Positions 33,859 through 42,630 of a stretch of DNA of 64,000 nucleotides are shown piece after piece (the stretch's first letter is position 1; every line of letters starts with the position of its first letter). This stretch comes from Flavobacterium sp. MFBS3-15 (GTDB lineage: Bacteria; Bacteroidota; Bacteroidia; Flavobacteriales; Flavobacteriaceae), in the NCBI RefSeq assembly GCF_026107645.2, contig NZ_JAPCHV010000008.1:1-64000 (forward strand), in the 5' to 3' direction. The position numbers were made by a program, and so were the translations under genes. A model generated the notes under the pieces. That model worked only from the letters and a program-made list of their open reading frames with translations, searched no databases and was not told the DNA's origin.

Positions 33859-33885
33859 AAAAAAACCACCCCCGGTGGGGTGGTT
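33859..33885 (-). terminator. Terminator of the SusCD operon
   Basis: On the minus strand a 9-bp stem AACCACCCC (33885-33877) / GGGGTGGTT (33872-33864) with a 4-base loop followed by a T run. It is about 20 bp past the stop of the last lipoprotein gene. Confidence 0.9.
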
Positions 33886-33904
33886 CAAAATGCAATATTA
33901 ATTA

Positions 33905-34411
33905 TTAATGCTCATCTTCTTCAAAACCGGTACGCTTATGCCCGGCATAGATCAAGGTCTGGGTTGGCTCATAATCGAACACAGCTTTAAAATAGATGCT
34001 GTCTACAACAACACCCGAAGTAGAATGGCCGCCATTTTTGATGATTTTTCCTTCGGTAATGGTCACAGAAGATTCATCGGCAAAGTTCATTTCGTCAGTG
34101 GCTGTAAAGGTGAGGTTAGAAAGATCCGCATCAAGGGCACTTTCAAGCCACCAGCCGGTAAAACCGGTACCCAGCCTGTCTGTAATAAAGAGACGTCCGT
34201 TGTTGTCGTAAGTTTTATGCAGCGCATTTTCCACCTGCACCTCGCCCGATGTCTCATCGATAATGGTAATATACCATTCACCATTCATGGTCTGGGTTTC
34301 AGTGCCGCCTGCATCATAATCAGCATAGCCGTCTTCTTCGCATGCCGCAACAGCGGTTAGCAAGGCAAATGTCAAGGCTATAAAAGCTACTTTATTTTTT
34401 AATTTCATCAT
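33905..34411 (-). CDS. Lipoprotein, putative lipid-binding family
   Basis: A 168-residue lipoprotein: signal peptide with lipobox cysteine C24 (AVAAC), then a small beta domain with NGEWYITI and LFITDRLGTGFTGWWLE. The pattern resembles the putative lipid-binding Lipid_bd (PF12888) proteins that accompany SusC/SusD systems. It is the last gene of the operon with the terminator just after it. The ligand is unknown. Confidence 0.75.
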   Translation of the reverse strand: MMKLKNKVAFIALTFALLTAVAACEEDGYADYDAGGTETQTMNGEWYITIIDETSGEVQVENALHKTYDNNGRLFITDRLGTGFTGWWLESALDADLSNLTFTATDEMNFADESSVTITEGKIIKNGGHSTSGVVVDSIYFKAVFDYEPTQTLIYAGHKRTGFEEDEH

Positions 34412-34423
34412 GATTTTAATTTT

Positions 34424-35068
34424 TTATCTGGTAAAATTCCTAACAGCAGTTCCATAATAAGATGATGCCGAAAGCACCCATTTAAAATTATCCTGGCTTA
34501 CTATTTCTCCCGAAATACTTTCTACGTCAATACCGCTTTGTGAAACATTTTCCTGGTAAGGTATGTAAAGAGTTTCGTCATCGATATTGTAGAAAGTCAC
34601 ATTGAGCAAATTCTTGTCGTCACTTAATGCCAGCCCTCCGGCATTGCTTGCCTGATACACCCTGTCGGCAAGCCTCGTTACCGTATTTGGGTTGCCATTC
34701 CTGTAGAAAGTGCCTTCAAGATTGAAGCTGCTTGGGTCAGATTCCAGTACAATTACGATTCTACGTACTTCAGCAGGGAAGCCATCTTCGTTAATCGACG
34801 AATAATAGATGTCATATACTCCTGGAGTACTTGTATCTACTGTGCCGTCAACGGTAACTTCTACCTGTTCACCATCAATCGTTCCTGTTACACCCGGATC
34901 GTTAAATGTCTCTCCTTCGTTAAGTACCGTTATGCGGTCACCTGCCATTTCCAATACGGCATAATAGGTTACCGATGAACTGATAGGCTCTTCATGAGAG
35001 CAGGATGTTATGGCTATTGCAATCGTACTGAGCGCAACAGCGGTTGTATATCTTAATATTTTTTTCAT
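34424..35068 (-). CDS. Surface lipoprotein with Ig-like domain (DUF5012-like)
   Basis: A 214-residue lipoprotein: signal peptide and lipobox cysteine C23 (ITSC), then a bacterial Ig-like domain with LNEGETFNDPGVTG and TVDTSTPGVYDIYYS, as in BT_2262/DUF5012 proteins, and a second beta domain. These proteins sit beside SusD and probably help to bind ligand at the cell surface. The start at 35068 is preferred, since a longer reading overlaps the SusD gene and has no signal peptide. Confidence 0.8.
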   Translation of the reverse strand: MKKILRYTTAVALSTIAIAITSCSHEEPISSSVTYYAVLEMAGDRITVLNEGETFNDPGVTGTIDGEQVEVTVDGTVDTSTPGVYDIYYSSINEDGFPAEVRRIVIVLESDPSSFNLEGTFYRNGNPNTVTRLADRVYQASNAGGLALSDDKNLLNVTFYNIDDETLYIPYQENVSQSGIDVESISGEIVSQDNFKWVLSASSYYGTAVRNFTR

Positions 35069-35079
35069 GATTGCCAAGA

Positions 35080-36564
35080 TTATTCTGGTTTTTGATCCCA
35101 CCACACATTCTCTGTCAGTGTTGAGTGCTGTGTAATGTTCGGGTTTCTGGTTACTTCATCATCAGGATAAAACAGTATGCTCGGTATTGTAGTACCCGGC
35201 AGTATTGATATTGCAGAAGGGATACGGTTGCCTTCAGCATAATCTTCTGTACCTGTTGTCACAACCTCAGGGAACTTTGTCCTTGTGGCTTCAATATACG
35301 CTTCGATGTTATTTACATAGGCCAGTGCTGCCCATTTCTGGATGATCACCTGCCTTACCGTTTCTTCTACAGCTCCACCCGGTTGGTATTCATATACATC
35401 GCCGGCACCTATATAATCGTCCGCCGATTCGCCTGTAAGGCCAAAATATTGAGAGTAGGTGGCAAACGAAGCCGTTACACCCGCGTCATATTTAGCTTTT
35501 GCACCCGCTCCACCGGAATAACGGATTAGGGCTTCTGCCTGGAGGAAATTACTTTCGGATACCGTCATCAGAAACACGGGCGTGGTTGGGCCAATATTCG
35601 GACGGGCATAAGCAACCGCTGTATTATTGAAGTCATTTCCAGTGCCTTGTTCGATAGATGCAAAAATACCCCCGGTTCCGGGGCGGAACGCGGCTTCCAG
35701 CCTTGGGTCACCATTTTGGTTATAAAACCCGGTTATAGAATTGCTTGCTATATGGTTAATGTCGCCGAGTCCTGTTTGGGATAAAAATACTTCATAAAAA
35801 GGATTTCTTTTGTTAGCCGATGCGGTAAAAAGGTCAAACCTCACATCCTCTGTTATGAAATTACCTTCAGCAATCAGGGCAGTTACCGCTGTAGGATTTG
35901 CCTGAGGCGTATAAGCCATCCTCAAATACATCCTTAGCTTTAGCGTATTGGCAAACTGTATCCATTTATCCATATCACTATCAAAGATTACATCCTGATT
36001 ACCTACCTGTGCTTCGGTAGGGTTAGCTTCGTAAGCAGAAACAGCGGCGTCGATTTTGGCAATGATGTCAGCATAGACCTCTTCTCCGGGTGTTACTACA
36101 GGTGTGATGTTTCCTTCCTGTAATGCTTCCGTATAAGGTACATCTCCAAAAAGGTCTACAAGGTAGTGGAATGTATATCCTCTAAGAACCTCTGCCATAA
36201 GTAATGTAGCGGTGTCGCCATCAGCGGTAGATTCCTCCGTTACATATTTAAGGTCATTTAATACGCCTGCATAAAGTATTGTCCATGGCGTATTCGCATA
36301 CGTGGTATTGAGGTTATACGAGTCGATATTTTCATATTGGCCCGCACTTGGTGACTGCGTATGGTATTGTGCGTAAAATCCGCCAAGGTTCATTAATTCC
36401 CCTCCCACTACAGATGCCAATGCACCTTCTGCGGAAGTTAAGGCAAGGCCGGCATTTATCTCTTCAGGGAAATTGGGATCGGTATTGATGTCGAGATTTT
36501 CATCACATGACACTACAAACATCCCGGTGAGGAAGACTATCAGAAATTTATTTATATTTTTCAT
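35080..36564 (-). CDS. SusD/RagB-like outer-membrane lipoprotein
   Basis: A 494-residue nutrient-binding lipoprotein with lipobox C20 (VVSC). The sequence (DENLDINTDPNFP, then the TPR-like helices and the C-terminal WWDQKP) is of the SusD-like_2 (PF12771) type. SusD covers the SusC barrel and captures the ligand. Its start is 10 bp after the SusC gene. Because no glycosidase or peptidase is encoded with it, the substrate is open; SusD-like_2 systems often take up peptides or small nutrients rather than glycans. Confidence 0.92.
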   Translation of the reverse strand: MKNINKFLIVFLTGMFVVSCDENLDINTDPNFPEEINAGLALTSAEGALASVVGGELMNLGGFYAQYHTQSPSAGQYENIDSYNLNTTYANTPWTILYAGVLNDLKYVTEESTADGDTATLLMAEVLRGYTFHYLVDLFGDVPYTEALQEGNITPVVTPGEEVYADIIAKIDAAVSAYEANPTEAQVGNQDVIFDSDMDKWIQFANTLKLRMYLRMAYTPQANPTAVTALIAEGNFITEDVRFDLFTASANKRNPFYEVFLSQTGLGDINHIASNSITGFYNQNGDPRLEAAFRPGTGGIFASIEQGTGNDFNNTAVAYARPNIGPTTPVFLMTVSESNFLQAEALIRYSGGAGAKAKYDAGVTASFATYSQYFGLTGESADDYIGAGDVYEYQPGGAVEETVRQVIIQKWAALAYVNNIEAYIEATRTKFPEVVTTGTEDYAEGNRIPSAISILPGTTIPSILFYPDDEVTRNPNITQHSTLTENVWWDQKPE

Positions 36565-36574
36565 AGATATTTTA

Positions 36575-39500
36575 TTAGAATGTTGCTTTTAAGCTGAAGC
36601 CAAGACTCCTTGTTGACGGATTCGCACTAAATTCACCAAACTGGCCCGCAAGATCATTGCCAAATGTTGAGGCTTCAGGGTCAATGTACTGGTTGCTGCT
36701 TGGTGTCCAAAGAAACAGGTTGCGTCCGATTACAGAGAATGTAAGGGATTGGATCTGTGTTTTTTCCAGTAATTTAGATGGGAACTTATAGCTCAATACA
36801 ACTTCGCGCAGTTTTACAAATGATTTGTCTATAACAGTTTGGCGGGCATTGGCATCCGCACGGTAGTAATCATCCATGTGTTCCACATCTACCGGGGTAG
36901 TATTAGGTGTGTAAGTTACAGAACCGTCGCCGGCTACATTTTTCACTACCGAGTTCGGCACGATGAAGGGATTCCTGTCATTATACATCGTAGTTATAGA
37001 GTTACCGGTAAATCTTGTAATGTCAGCTGTCCTTGAGAACATAAGGCCACCCTGCCTTACATCAAAGGTAAAGTCAAGTGACAATCCTTTCCAGCTTAAT
37101 GTGTTGCTGATGCCCATCGTGTAATCATATTGCGTATCGCCATATACTTCCTGGTTTGGAGAGGCCACAGGTACACCGTTTACGTCTACTACTATGTTTC
37201 CGTTGTTATCCCTTTCCGGAACATATCCTTTAATAAGTCCTACAGGTTTTCCTTCTTCAGCAAGATATTGCATAGTGGTAAGGCCTCCAAGCTCTACGTT
37301 CTGGATACGTGGGTCGAGTTCTTCAAGTATGGTTTCTGCCTTGGTGTAGTTAAGGCTGGAGCTCCAGCTGAAGCCGTCTGTGTTCCTTACCCAATTGATG
37401 TTAATCAAGCCTTCAAAACCTTTTGTGCGAAGTGTACCTACATTAGTACGTTGCGATGTATACCCTGTACTTGGTGCCAAAGGCAGGTCGAGTATCTGGT
37501 CTTTTACCTTAGCATCAAAATAGGTTGCGTCAATTGTTACCAGGTTATTGAAGAAGGAGAGTTCTGTACCTACCTCAAATTCTGTTTTAATTTCCGGCCT
37601 CAGGTCAAGGTTTGCCATCCTGTTGCCAATGCCGTAAGCATTGATCCCGTTAATTGGGAATGTCAGATTTCCAAAGCCCATAAGGACGTTTGTAGGGGTA
37701 TTTACGGCAAAAACCTGATAAGGGTCAGTACCGGTACCGGTCGATCCGTAACCTACACGCAATTTACCATAGTTTAATACTTTGTCAATTCCTGAGAAAG
37801 TACGGCTAAATACCCAGCTTAAGTTACCACCGGCATACAGTTGCGACCTGTTGTCTTCAGGAAGTGTAGAGAACCAGTCGTTTCTGACGTTTCCGGTAAG
37901 GAATAACTGATCGTCATAGGACAACGTAGTAGTATTGTACAAACCGTATATTTTATCCTGTGACATATTGGTGCCAACGGCAGGTATTTCTGAGCTGTTT
38001 GCCAAATTAAAGAAATTAGGGATGTCCTGGCTTGCTACCGATGCACTAAGGCTATTAAAATGCTGGGATTGTATGTTGAAACCTGCTGATGTCTGAAGTT
38101 TCAATTTTTCGGTCAGTTCGAAATCAAAGTTTGTAATTATGTCATGATTCAGCATCTTGGCATGAGAATATACTTCTGCATAACTTCCCGGATTTTCTGT
38201 AGAAGAACCATCATTCGGGCTTCCCGGGGCAGCATCAATCCTTGAGGTCCATATTTTGCCCCTATCTGTCGAAAAGTCCATACCAAAGCGATACGTAGCG
38301 TTGAACCAGTCGTTTACCGTATATGTCGCTTCAAACGATCCGTATACGCGCTCACGCCTGTTTTGTGCTCCATTCTCATTAAGAGAGAAGTACGGGTTGG
38401 TAACACCATAGGGAGTGTAATAATTGCTCACATTGTGAAACGGATTGTTGTAGTCTGCGAATTCCGTAATAGGAATGTCAGTAGGAATTTGCATTAGGTT
38501 GTTGTATGCTGTAGCGCCCTGCCCCGTACCTACGCTTCTATTGGAATTGCTGACATAGCTCATCGATCCGCTTATGCTAAGATTTTTAAACTTAGAGGTC
38601 GCGGCAAGATTCAGTACATTTCTTTCAAACGAGTCGGCATCGGTAGGGTAAATACCGTCCTGCTGCGTATTGGTGTACGAAAGGCGTACAGTACTTTCGC
38701 CATGCCCGCCGGATACTGATACCGAATTGACCCGTGATGTACCTGTGGTAAAAAAGTTCTCCAGTTGGTCTTTCTGGAAAGAGTAAGGCTTTAGTAGCTG
38801 GCTATTGTTAACTATATTACCCCAAACACGTGGCAATCCGTCAAATCGCGGACCCCAGGAGCCGTTCTCGCCAAGGTAATGTACACCATCCCATCCCTGT
38901 CCGAAAGTTGATTGATATTTTGGTGTCCTGTTAATTTGGGTAAACGATGTAGCGTTGGTATATTCAACATTTAGCCTGCCTTCTTTTCCCTTTTTGGTTG
39001 TAATCAGAATTACCCCTCCGGCTGCCCTCGATCCATATAGTACTGTGGCCGAAGCGCCTTTAAGGATGGTCATGGATTCAATGTCCTGTGGGTTAATGTC
39101 CGATGCCGCATTACCAAAATCGTAGCCATTGTTCAGGCTTGAGGAAGAATTGGATCTCTCAAACAATGGAACCCCATCTACAACATATAAAGGCTGGTTA
39201 CTCTTGGTGAGCGATTTGATACCCCTGATCATAACGCTTGAAGACGCGCCCGGGTCGGTAGAACTGTTCGAGATAACCACACCAGCGACCTTACCTTTAA
39301 TAGCGTCTGAAATGTTGGTCTGCTGGCCTTCAAGGATCTCATCCGACTTGAGTGTGGTGGTTGCGGCACCAATGGATGATTTTTCCCTGCGGATACCTAC
39401 CGCGGTTACCACTACGCCTTCAAGCTCTGTAGCCTGATCTTCGAGAGTAACATTGATAGTGGTTGCTGAGGCGGGCATTTCGCGGGTGCCCATCCCGATG

Positions 39501-39724
39501 TAGCTAAATACCAGTGTTTGCTCAGGCGTTGCCTGAATCTGGAATTTACCGTCAAAATCGGTTTGTGTGCCGGTTGTCGTGCCCTTAATTAAAATACTTA
39601 CCCCCGGGATAGGCATTCCGGCCTCGTCTGTGACAGTACCTGATACTGTCCTCTCCTGTGCAAATGAAATTTGCATCGTTAACGCGAATAACAGCGTTAA
39701 CAAAACATGCAGCTTTGTCTTCAT
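36575..39724 (-). CDS. SusC/RagA-like TonB-dependent outer-membrane transporter
   Basis: A 1049-residue protein with a signal peptide (1-22), a carboxypeptidase-like regulatory domain (about 24-105; VSGTVTDEAGMPIPGVSI), the SusC box (VVVTAVGIRREKSSIG), a plug (about 115-230; ITTKKGKEGRL) and a 22-strand beta barrel ending with the aromatic residue F of LKATF. It works with SusD to import a large ligand with energy from TonB. It is the first gene of a four-gene operon, and the upstream gap 39725-39840 shows no clear promoter box. Confidence 0.95.
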   Translation of the reverse strand: MKTKLHVLLTLLFALTMQISFAQERTVSGTVTDEAGMPIPGVSILIKGTTTGTQTDFDGKFQIQATPEQTLVFSYIGMGTREMPASATTINVTLEDQATELEGVVVTAVGIRREKSSIGAATTTLKSDEILEGQQTNISDAIKGKVAGVVISNSSTDPGASSSVMIRGIKSLTKSNQPLYVVDGVPLFERSNSSSSLNNGYDFGNAASDINPQDIESMTILKGASATVLYGSRAAGGVILITTKKGKEGRLNVEYTNATSFTQINRTPKYQSTFGQGWDGVHYLGENGSWGPRFDGLPRVWGNIVNNSQLLKPYSFQKDQLENFFTTGTSRVNSVSVSGGHGESTVRLSYTNTQQDGIYPTDADSFERNVLNLAATSKFKNLSISGSMSYVSNSNRSVGTGQGATAYNNLMQIPTDIPITEFADYNNPFHNVSNYYTPYGVTNPYFSLNENGAQNRRERVYGSFEATYTVNDWFNATYRFGMDFSTDRGKIWTSRIDAAPGSPNDGSSTENPGSYAEVYSHAKMLNHDIITNFDFELTEKLKLQTSAGFNIQSQHFNSLSASVASQDIPNFFNLANSSEIPAVGTNMSQDKIYGLYNTTTLSYDDQLFLTGNVRNDWFSTLPEDNRSQLYAGGNLSWVFSRTFSGIDKVLNYGKLRVGYGSTGTGTDPYQVFAVNTPTNVLMGFGNLTFPINGINAYGIGNRMANLDLRPEIKTEFEVGTELSFFNNLVTIDATYFDAKVKDQILDLPLAPSTGYTSQRTNVGTLRTKGFEGLININWVRNTDGFSWSSSLNYTKAETILEELDPRIQNVELGGLTTMQYLAEEGKPVGLIKGYVPERDNNGNIVVDVNGVPVASPNQEVYGDTQYDYTMGISNTLSWKGLSLDFTFDVRQGGLMFSRTADITRFTGNSITTMYNDRNPFIVPNSVVKNVAGDGSVTYTPNTTPVDVEHMDDYYRADANARQTVIDKSFVKLREVVLSYKFPSKLLEKTQIQSLTFSVIGRNLFLWTPSSNQYIDPEASTFGNDLAGQFGEFSANPSTRSLGFSLKATF

Positions 39725-39840
39725 TGAAATAGATTTGAGTTAGTGTCCCAAATTTCTGACGAAGTAATTTAAAAAGCAAAATATTTAAGAAACATTTCTG
39801 AATTTTAATAAGTTTTTAAGATTTATTGTAAGTATAAATG

Positions 39841-41535
39841 TTAAAACGTTGCTTTAAAGCTAATATGTACGATAGAGTTAGACAGCCTGATTTGCTGTCC
39901 TTTAGCTGTTCCGTTGGCGTATACAATGTTGAATAATCCGTTTTTGGTAAACAAACCAATTCCAAAACCAAGTCCGGTGAGGTAGTCATCAGTGTCATTG
40001 GCTTCATCCCTGAAATAGCCATAATCAGTTATGGAGTGTGCATAAAGGCCGGGGGAAAGGATGTAGCGATATTCGGCCATGAGGGCCGTGTAGAGATTGG
40101 CTTGCAGGCTGTTCTCATTAAATCCCCGTATGGAATTTATGCCTCCGAAGCGGTACAGTTCATTTATTATGTAAGTGTCGCTTTTTAAGTAATAGGAATG
40201 GCTCTTCAGGCTGATGATGTTTTTTTTGTTTAGGTAAAAATTGTGAGCCGCGTTGGCCTGTATAAAATACTGGCTGCTGTTTCCCGTACTGCCTTCGCGT
40301 TTTCCTGTACCTCCTTTTAAAAGCAGTATCGTTTTTTCCGGGAAAATGAAATCGTCTATATTGAATCCTGTGTACTCGTAGCTCGCGGTGTAAAACCGGT
40401 TGTTGTAATCGCTGAGTGTAGCGGTATTACTGTTTTGTATGTCGACCGACTGTGTGCGTTGGTATCCTAAAAAGGCTTTTGAGTTGTAACTGAAATAGTA
40501 GCCCAGGTTTACATCGGTCACGGTGTTTTGGAACGTGCTGTCCTGCTTGAAGATGCGCAGGCCGGCTTTAATTCCTAACGGGCTGCGGAACATATAGGGT
40601 AATTCAGTAGCGACATTGAAGGTGGTTTGCTTATTGCCGTCGCTTTTCCAGAAAAGTGTGAACTTTTCGCCTGAGTTTAGTATGTTGTTCAGGTTGAGGT
40701 CGAGGTAACCATTGAATATCATTTTGCTTTCGTCGTCGTTGGAAAAGCCAATAAATCCGTCGAAGCTGTTGGGTTTTGCCTTTTGCAGGTATACATATAC
40801 CTTGGTAGAGTCTTTTTTGAAAAGTATCTCGGGGTATCGCGCCTGTGTTACAAATCGAAGTGCGTTAAAGTCGTTGTAAATTCGTTGAAGGTTTTCCTGG
40901 TTAAAGGTTTTCTTTTTGTACTGCCGTGCAATGTTCCTGCGGATACCTTCGGGAAATTTCGGGTATCCCTCGATTACAATGTCGTCGAAGGTGCGCTGTT
41001 TTTCTGTTTTCAGTTCCAGCCGCGCAGTGAGTGTGCTGCCTTTTTTTTCATAGTCCTTTAATTGTAATGTGCTTAATGAATAGCCTTTGCGTTCCAGCAG
41101 TGCTATGCTGCCTGCCATGAAGGATTCAACTTCTTCCACTTGCATCATCAGGGTGTCTGTGCTGATATTTAGCAATTCTTTTTCTTCGGGCGAGAGTTTG
41201 CCGGTATATATAAATAGGTGTCGTGTTTTTTCGCCTACTGAAAAAGTATATACAAAAGTGGAGTCGTTAGTTTTGATCCGGGCCATCTCGCGGTTTTCCA
41301 GATAGCCTCTTTTTAGCAGGGTAGCAGAGAGCAGCGTTGCTTCATCGGAAACCGACTTTGCGTTTTGATGTGTTTTACTGTAAGGTATGGAGTCGATCAC
41401 TTTTGTTTCCATTGCATCGCGCCCCTCGATCCGGAGATGGAGGTTTTGCGCTTTTACCGAAAAAAAGCCAAAGCATGTTATATATATAAGGAGCAGTTTT
41501 TTCAACCCGTAGTCTGTTAGTGTAAAATAACGCAA
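39841..41535 (-). CDS. Omp85-superfamily outer-membrane protein (BamA/TamA-like)
   Basis: A 564-residue protein with a signal peptide (about 1-29), POTRA-like repeats (about 40-230; for example FDDIVIEGYPKFPEGIRRNIAR) and a 16-strand beta barrel (about 240-564). The lid-loop motif GGINSIRGFNENSL contains the conserved RGF of the Omp85 family, and the chain ends with the aromatic residue F of SFKATF. It is smaller than BamA and resembles TamA-type or uncharacterised assembly factors. It stands alone, divergent from rpsL. Confidence 0.85.
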   Translation of the reverse strand: MRYFTLTDYGLKKLLLIYITCFGFFSVKAQNLHLRIEGRDAMETKVIDSIPYSKTHQNAKSVSDEATLLSATLLKRGYLENREMARIKTNDSTFVYTFSVGEKTRHLFIYTGKLSPEEKELLNISTDTLMMQVEEVESFMAGSIALLERKGYSLSTLQLKDYEKKGSTLTARLELKTEKQRTFDDIVIEGYPKFPEGIRRNIARQYKKKTFNQENLQRIYNDFNALRFVTQARYPEILFKKDSTKVYVYLQKAKPNSFDGFIGFSNDDESKMIFNGYLDLNLNNILNSGEKFTLFWKSDGNKQTTFNVATELPYMFRSPLGIKAGLRIFKQDSTFQNTVTDVNLGYYFSYNSKAFLGYQRTQSVDIQNSNTATLSDYNNRFYTASYEYTGFNIDDFIFPEKTILLLKGGTGKREGSTGNSSQYFIQANAAHNFYLNKKNIISLKSHSYYLKSDTYIINELYRFGGINSIRGFNENSLQANLYTALMAEYRYILSPGLYAHSITDYGYFRDEANDTDDYLTGLGFGIGLFTKNGLFNIVYANGTAKGQQIRLSNSIVHISFKATF

Positions 41536-41602
41536 AAATAAACGAAAAAATATGTGCCGGTGTTTTGTTGCAGGACCTGTTTGAAAATTAATGAATTACA
41601 AT

Positions 41603-41632
41603 TTGTTTTGTAAATTTTAATTCCTACATTTG
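41603..41632 (+). promoter_or_regulatory. Main promoter of the rpsL operon
   Basis: A -33 TTG (41603-41605), an exact 19-base spacer and a -7 box TACATTTG (41625-41632). This is a full match to the Bacteroidetes sigma-A promoter, as expected for a strongly expressed operon. Confidence 0.9.
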
Positions 41633-41636
41633 CAAC

Positions 41637-41657
41637 CCCGTAAAAAGCGGGTTTTTT
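41637..41657 (+). other. Hairpin with T run at the 5' end of the rpsL transcript
   Basis: CCCG (41637-41640) / CGGG (41648-41651) followed by six T. The predicted start of transcription is at about 41637-41639, so the stem would be the first structure in the mRNA; it may stabilise the 5' end or act in early termination. Confidence 0.5.
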
Positions 41658-41684
41658 AAACATAAGAAATTTTTAGATTTAATT

Positions 41685-42092
41685 ATGCCAACAATTCAAC
41701 AATTAGTAAGAACAGGGAGAGCCCAGATAACTAAGAAGAGTAAATCGGCTGCTTTAGATTCCTGTCCTCAAAGAAGGGGCGTTTGTACACGTGTGTACAC
41801 CACTACACCAAAGAAACCAAACTCTGCAATGCGTAAAGTTGCGAGGGTGCGTTTGACAAATGGTAATGAGGTGAACGCGTACATTCCCGGAGAAGGACAC
41901 AACCTACAAGAGCACTCGATAGTATTAGTTAGAGGCGGAAGGGTAAAAGACTTGCCGGGTGTAAGGTACCACATCGTTCGTGGTGCGCTTGATACCGCTG
42001 GTGTGGCCGGAAGGACACAACGCAGGTCGAAGTATGGAGCAAAACGTCCAAAACCAGGACAGGCGCCAGCTGCAACCGGAAAGAAAAAGTAA
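41685..42092 (+). CDS. rpsL: 30S ribosomal protein S12
   Basis: A 135-residue protein, about 11 longer than the E. coli form because of a PAATGKKK tail. The decoding loops [12 protein letters not shown] and [10 protein letters not shown] are conserved; K43 and K88, the sites of classical streptomycin resistance, are wild type. D89 is the site modified by RimO in other bacteria. First gene of the str group. Confidence 0.98.
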   Translation: MPTIQQLVRTGRAQITKKSKSAALDSCPQRRGVCTRVYTTTPKKPNSAMRKVARVRLTNGNEVNAYIPGEGHNLQEHSIVLVRGGRVKDLPGVRYHIVRGALDTAGVAGRTQRRSKYGAKRPKPGQAPAATGKKK

Positions 42093-42117
42093 TTTAAGAA
42101 CGCTTTAAAGAAAAGAC

Positions 42118-42594
42118 ATGAGAAAAAGACAGGCCAAGAAAAGACCTCTTTTACCGGATCCAAAGTTTAATGACCAACTTGTTACACGTTTTGTGAACAA
42201 CCTAATGTGGGACGGTAAAAAATCAACTGCTTTCAAAGTGTTCTATGATGCTATTGAAATCGTGGAAACGAAAAAGCAGGATGCTGAAAAATCAGCACTT
42301 GAAACATGGAAAGATGCTATCAACAATGTTATGCCGCACGTAGAAGTACGTAGCCGCAGGGTTGGTGGAGCTACCTTCCAGATACCAATGCAGATCCGTC
42401 CGGACAGGAAGATCTCTATGGCGATGAAATGGATGATACTTTATGCAAGGAGAAGAAACGAGAAATCTATGGCTCAAAGGCTTGCTTCTGAAATCTTGGC
42501 TGCTGCCAAAGAAGAAGGAGCTGCTGTTAAAAAGAGGATGGATACTCACAAGATGGCAGAAGCTAACAAGGCATTCTCTCACTTTAGGTTTTAA
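42118..42594 (+). CDS. rpsG: 30S ribosomal protein S7
   Basis: A 158-residue 16S rRNA head-binding protein that nucleates assembly of the 3' domain and lines the E site. Family motifs include [14 protein letters not shown] at the N-terminus and [12 protein letters not shown]. It lies 25 bp after rpsL and 36 bp before fusA, the standard str order. In E. coli S7 represses this operon; no such site can be shown here. Confidence 0.98.
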   Translation: MRKRQAKKRPLLPDPKFNDQLVTRFVNNLMWDGKKSTAFKVFYDAIEIVETKKQDAEKSALETWKDAINNVMPHVEVRSRRVGGATFQIPMQIRPDRKISMAMKWMILYARRRNEKSMAQRLASEILAAAKEEGAAVKKRMDTHKMAEANKAFSHFRF

Positions 42595-42630
42595 TTCATA
42601 AAGAAAAAGAAACATCACATCTTATAAATA

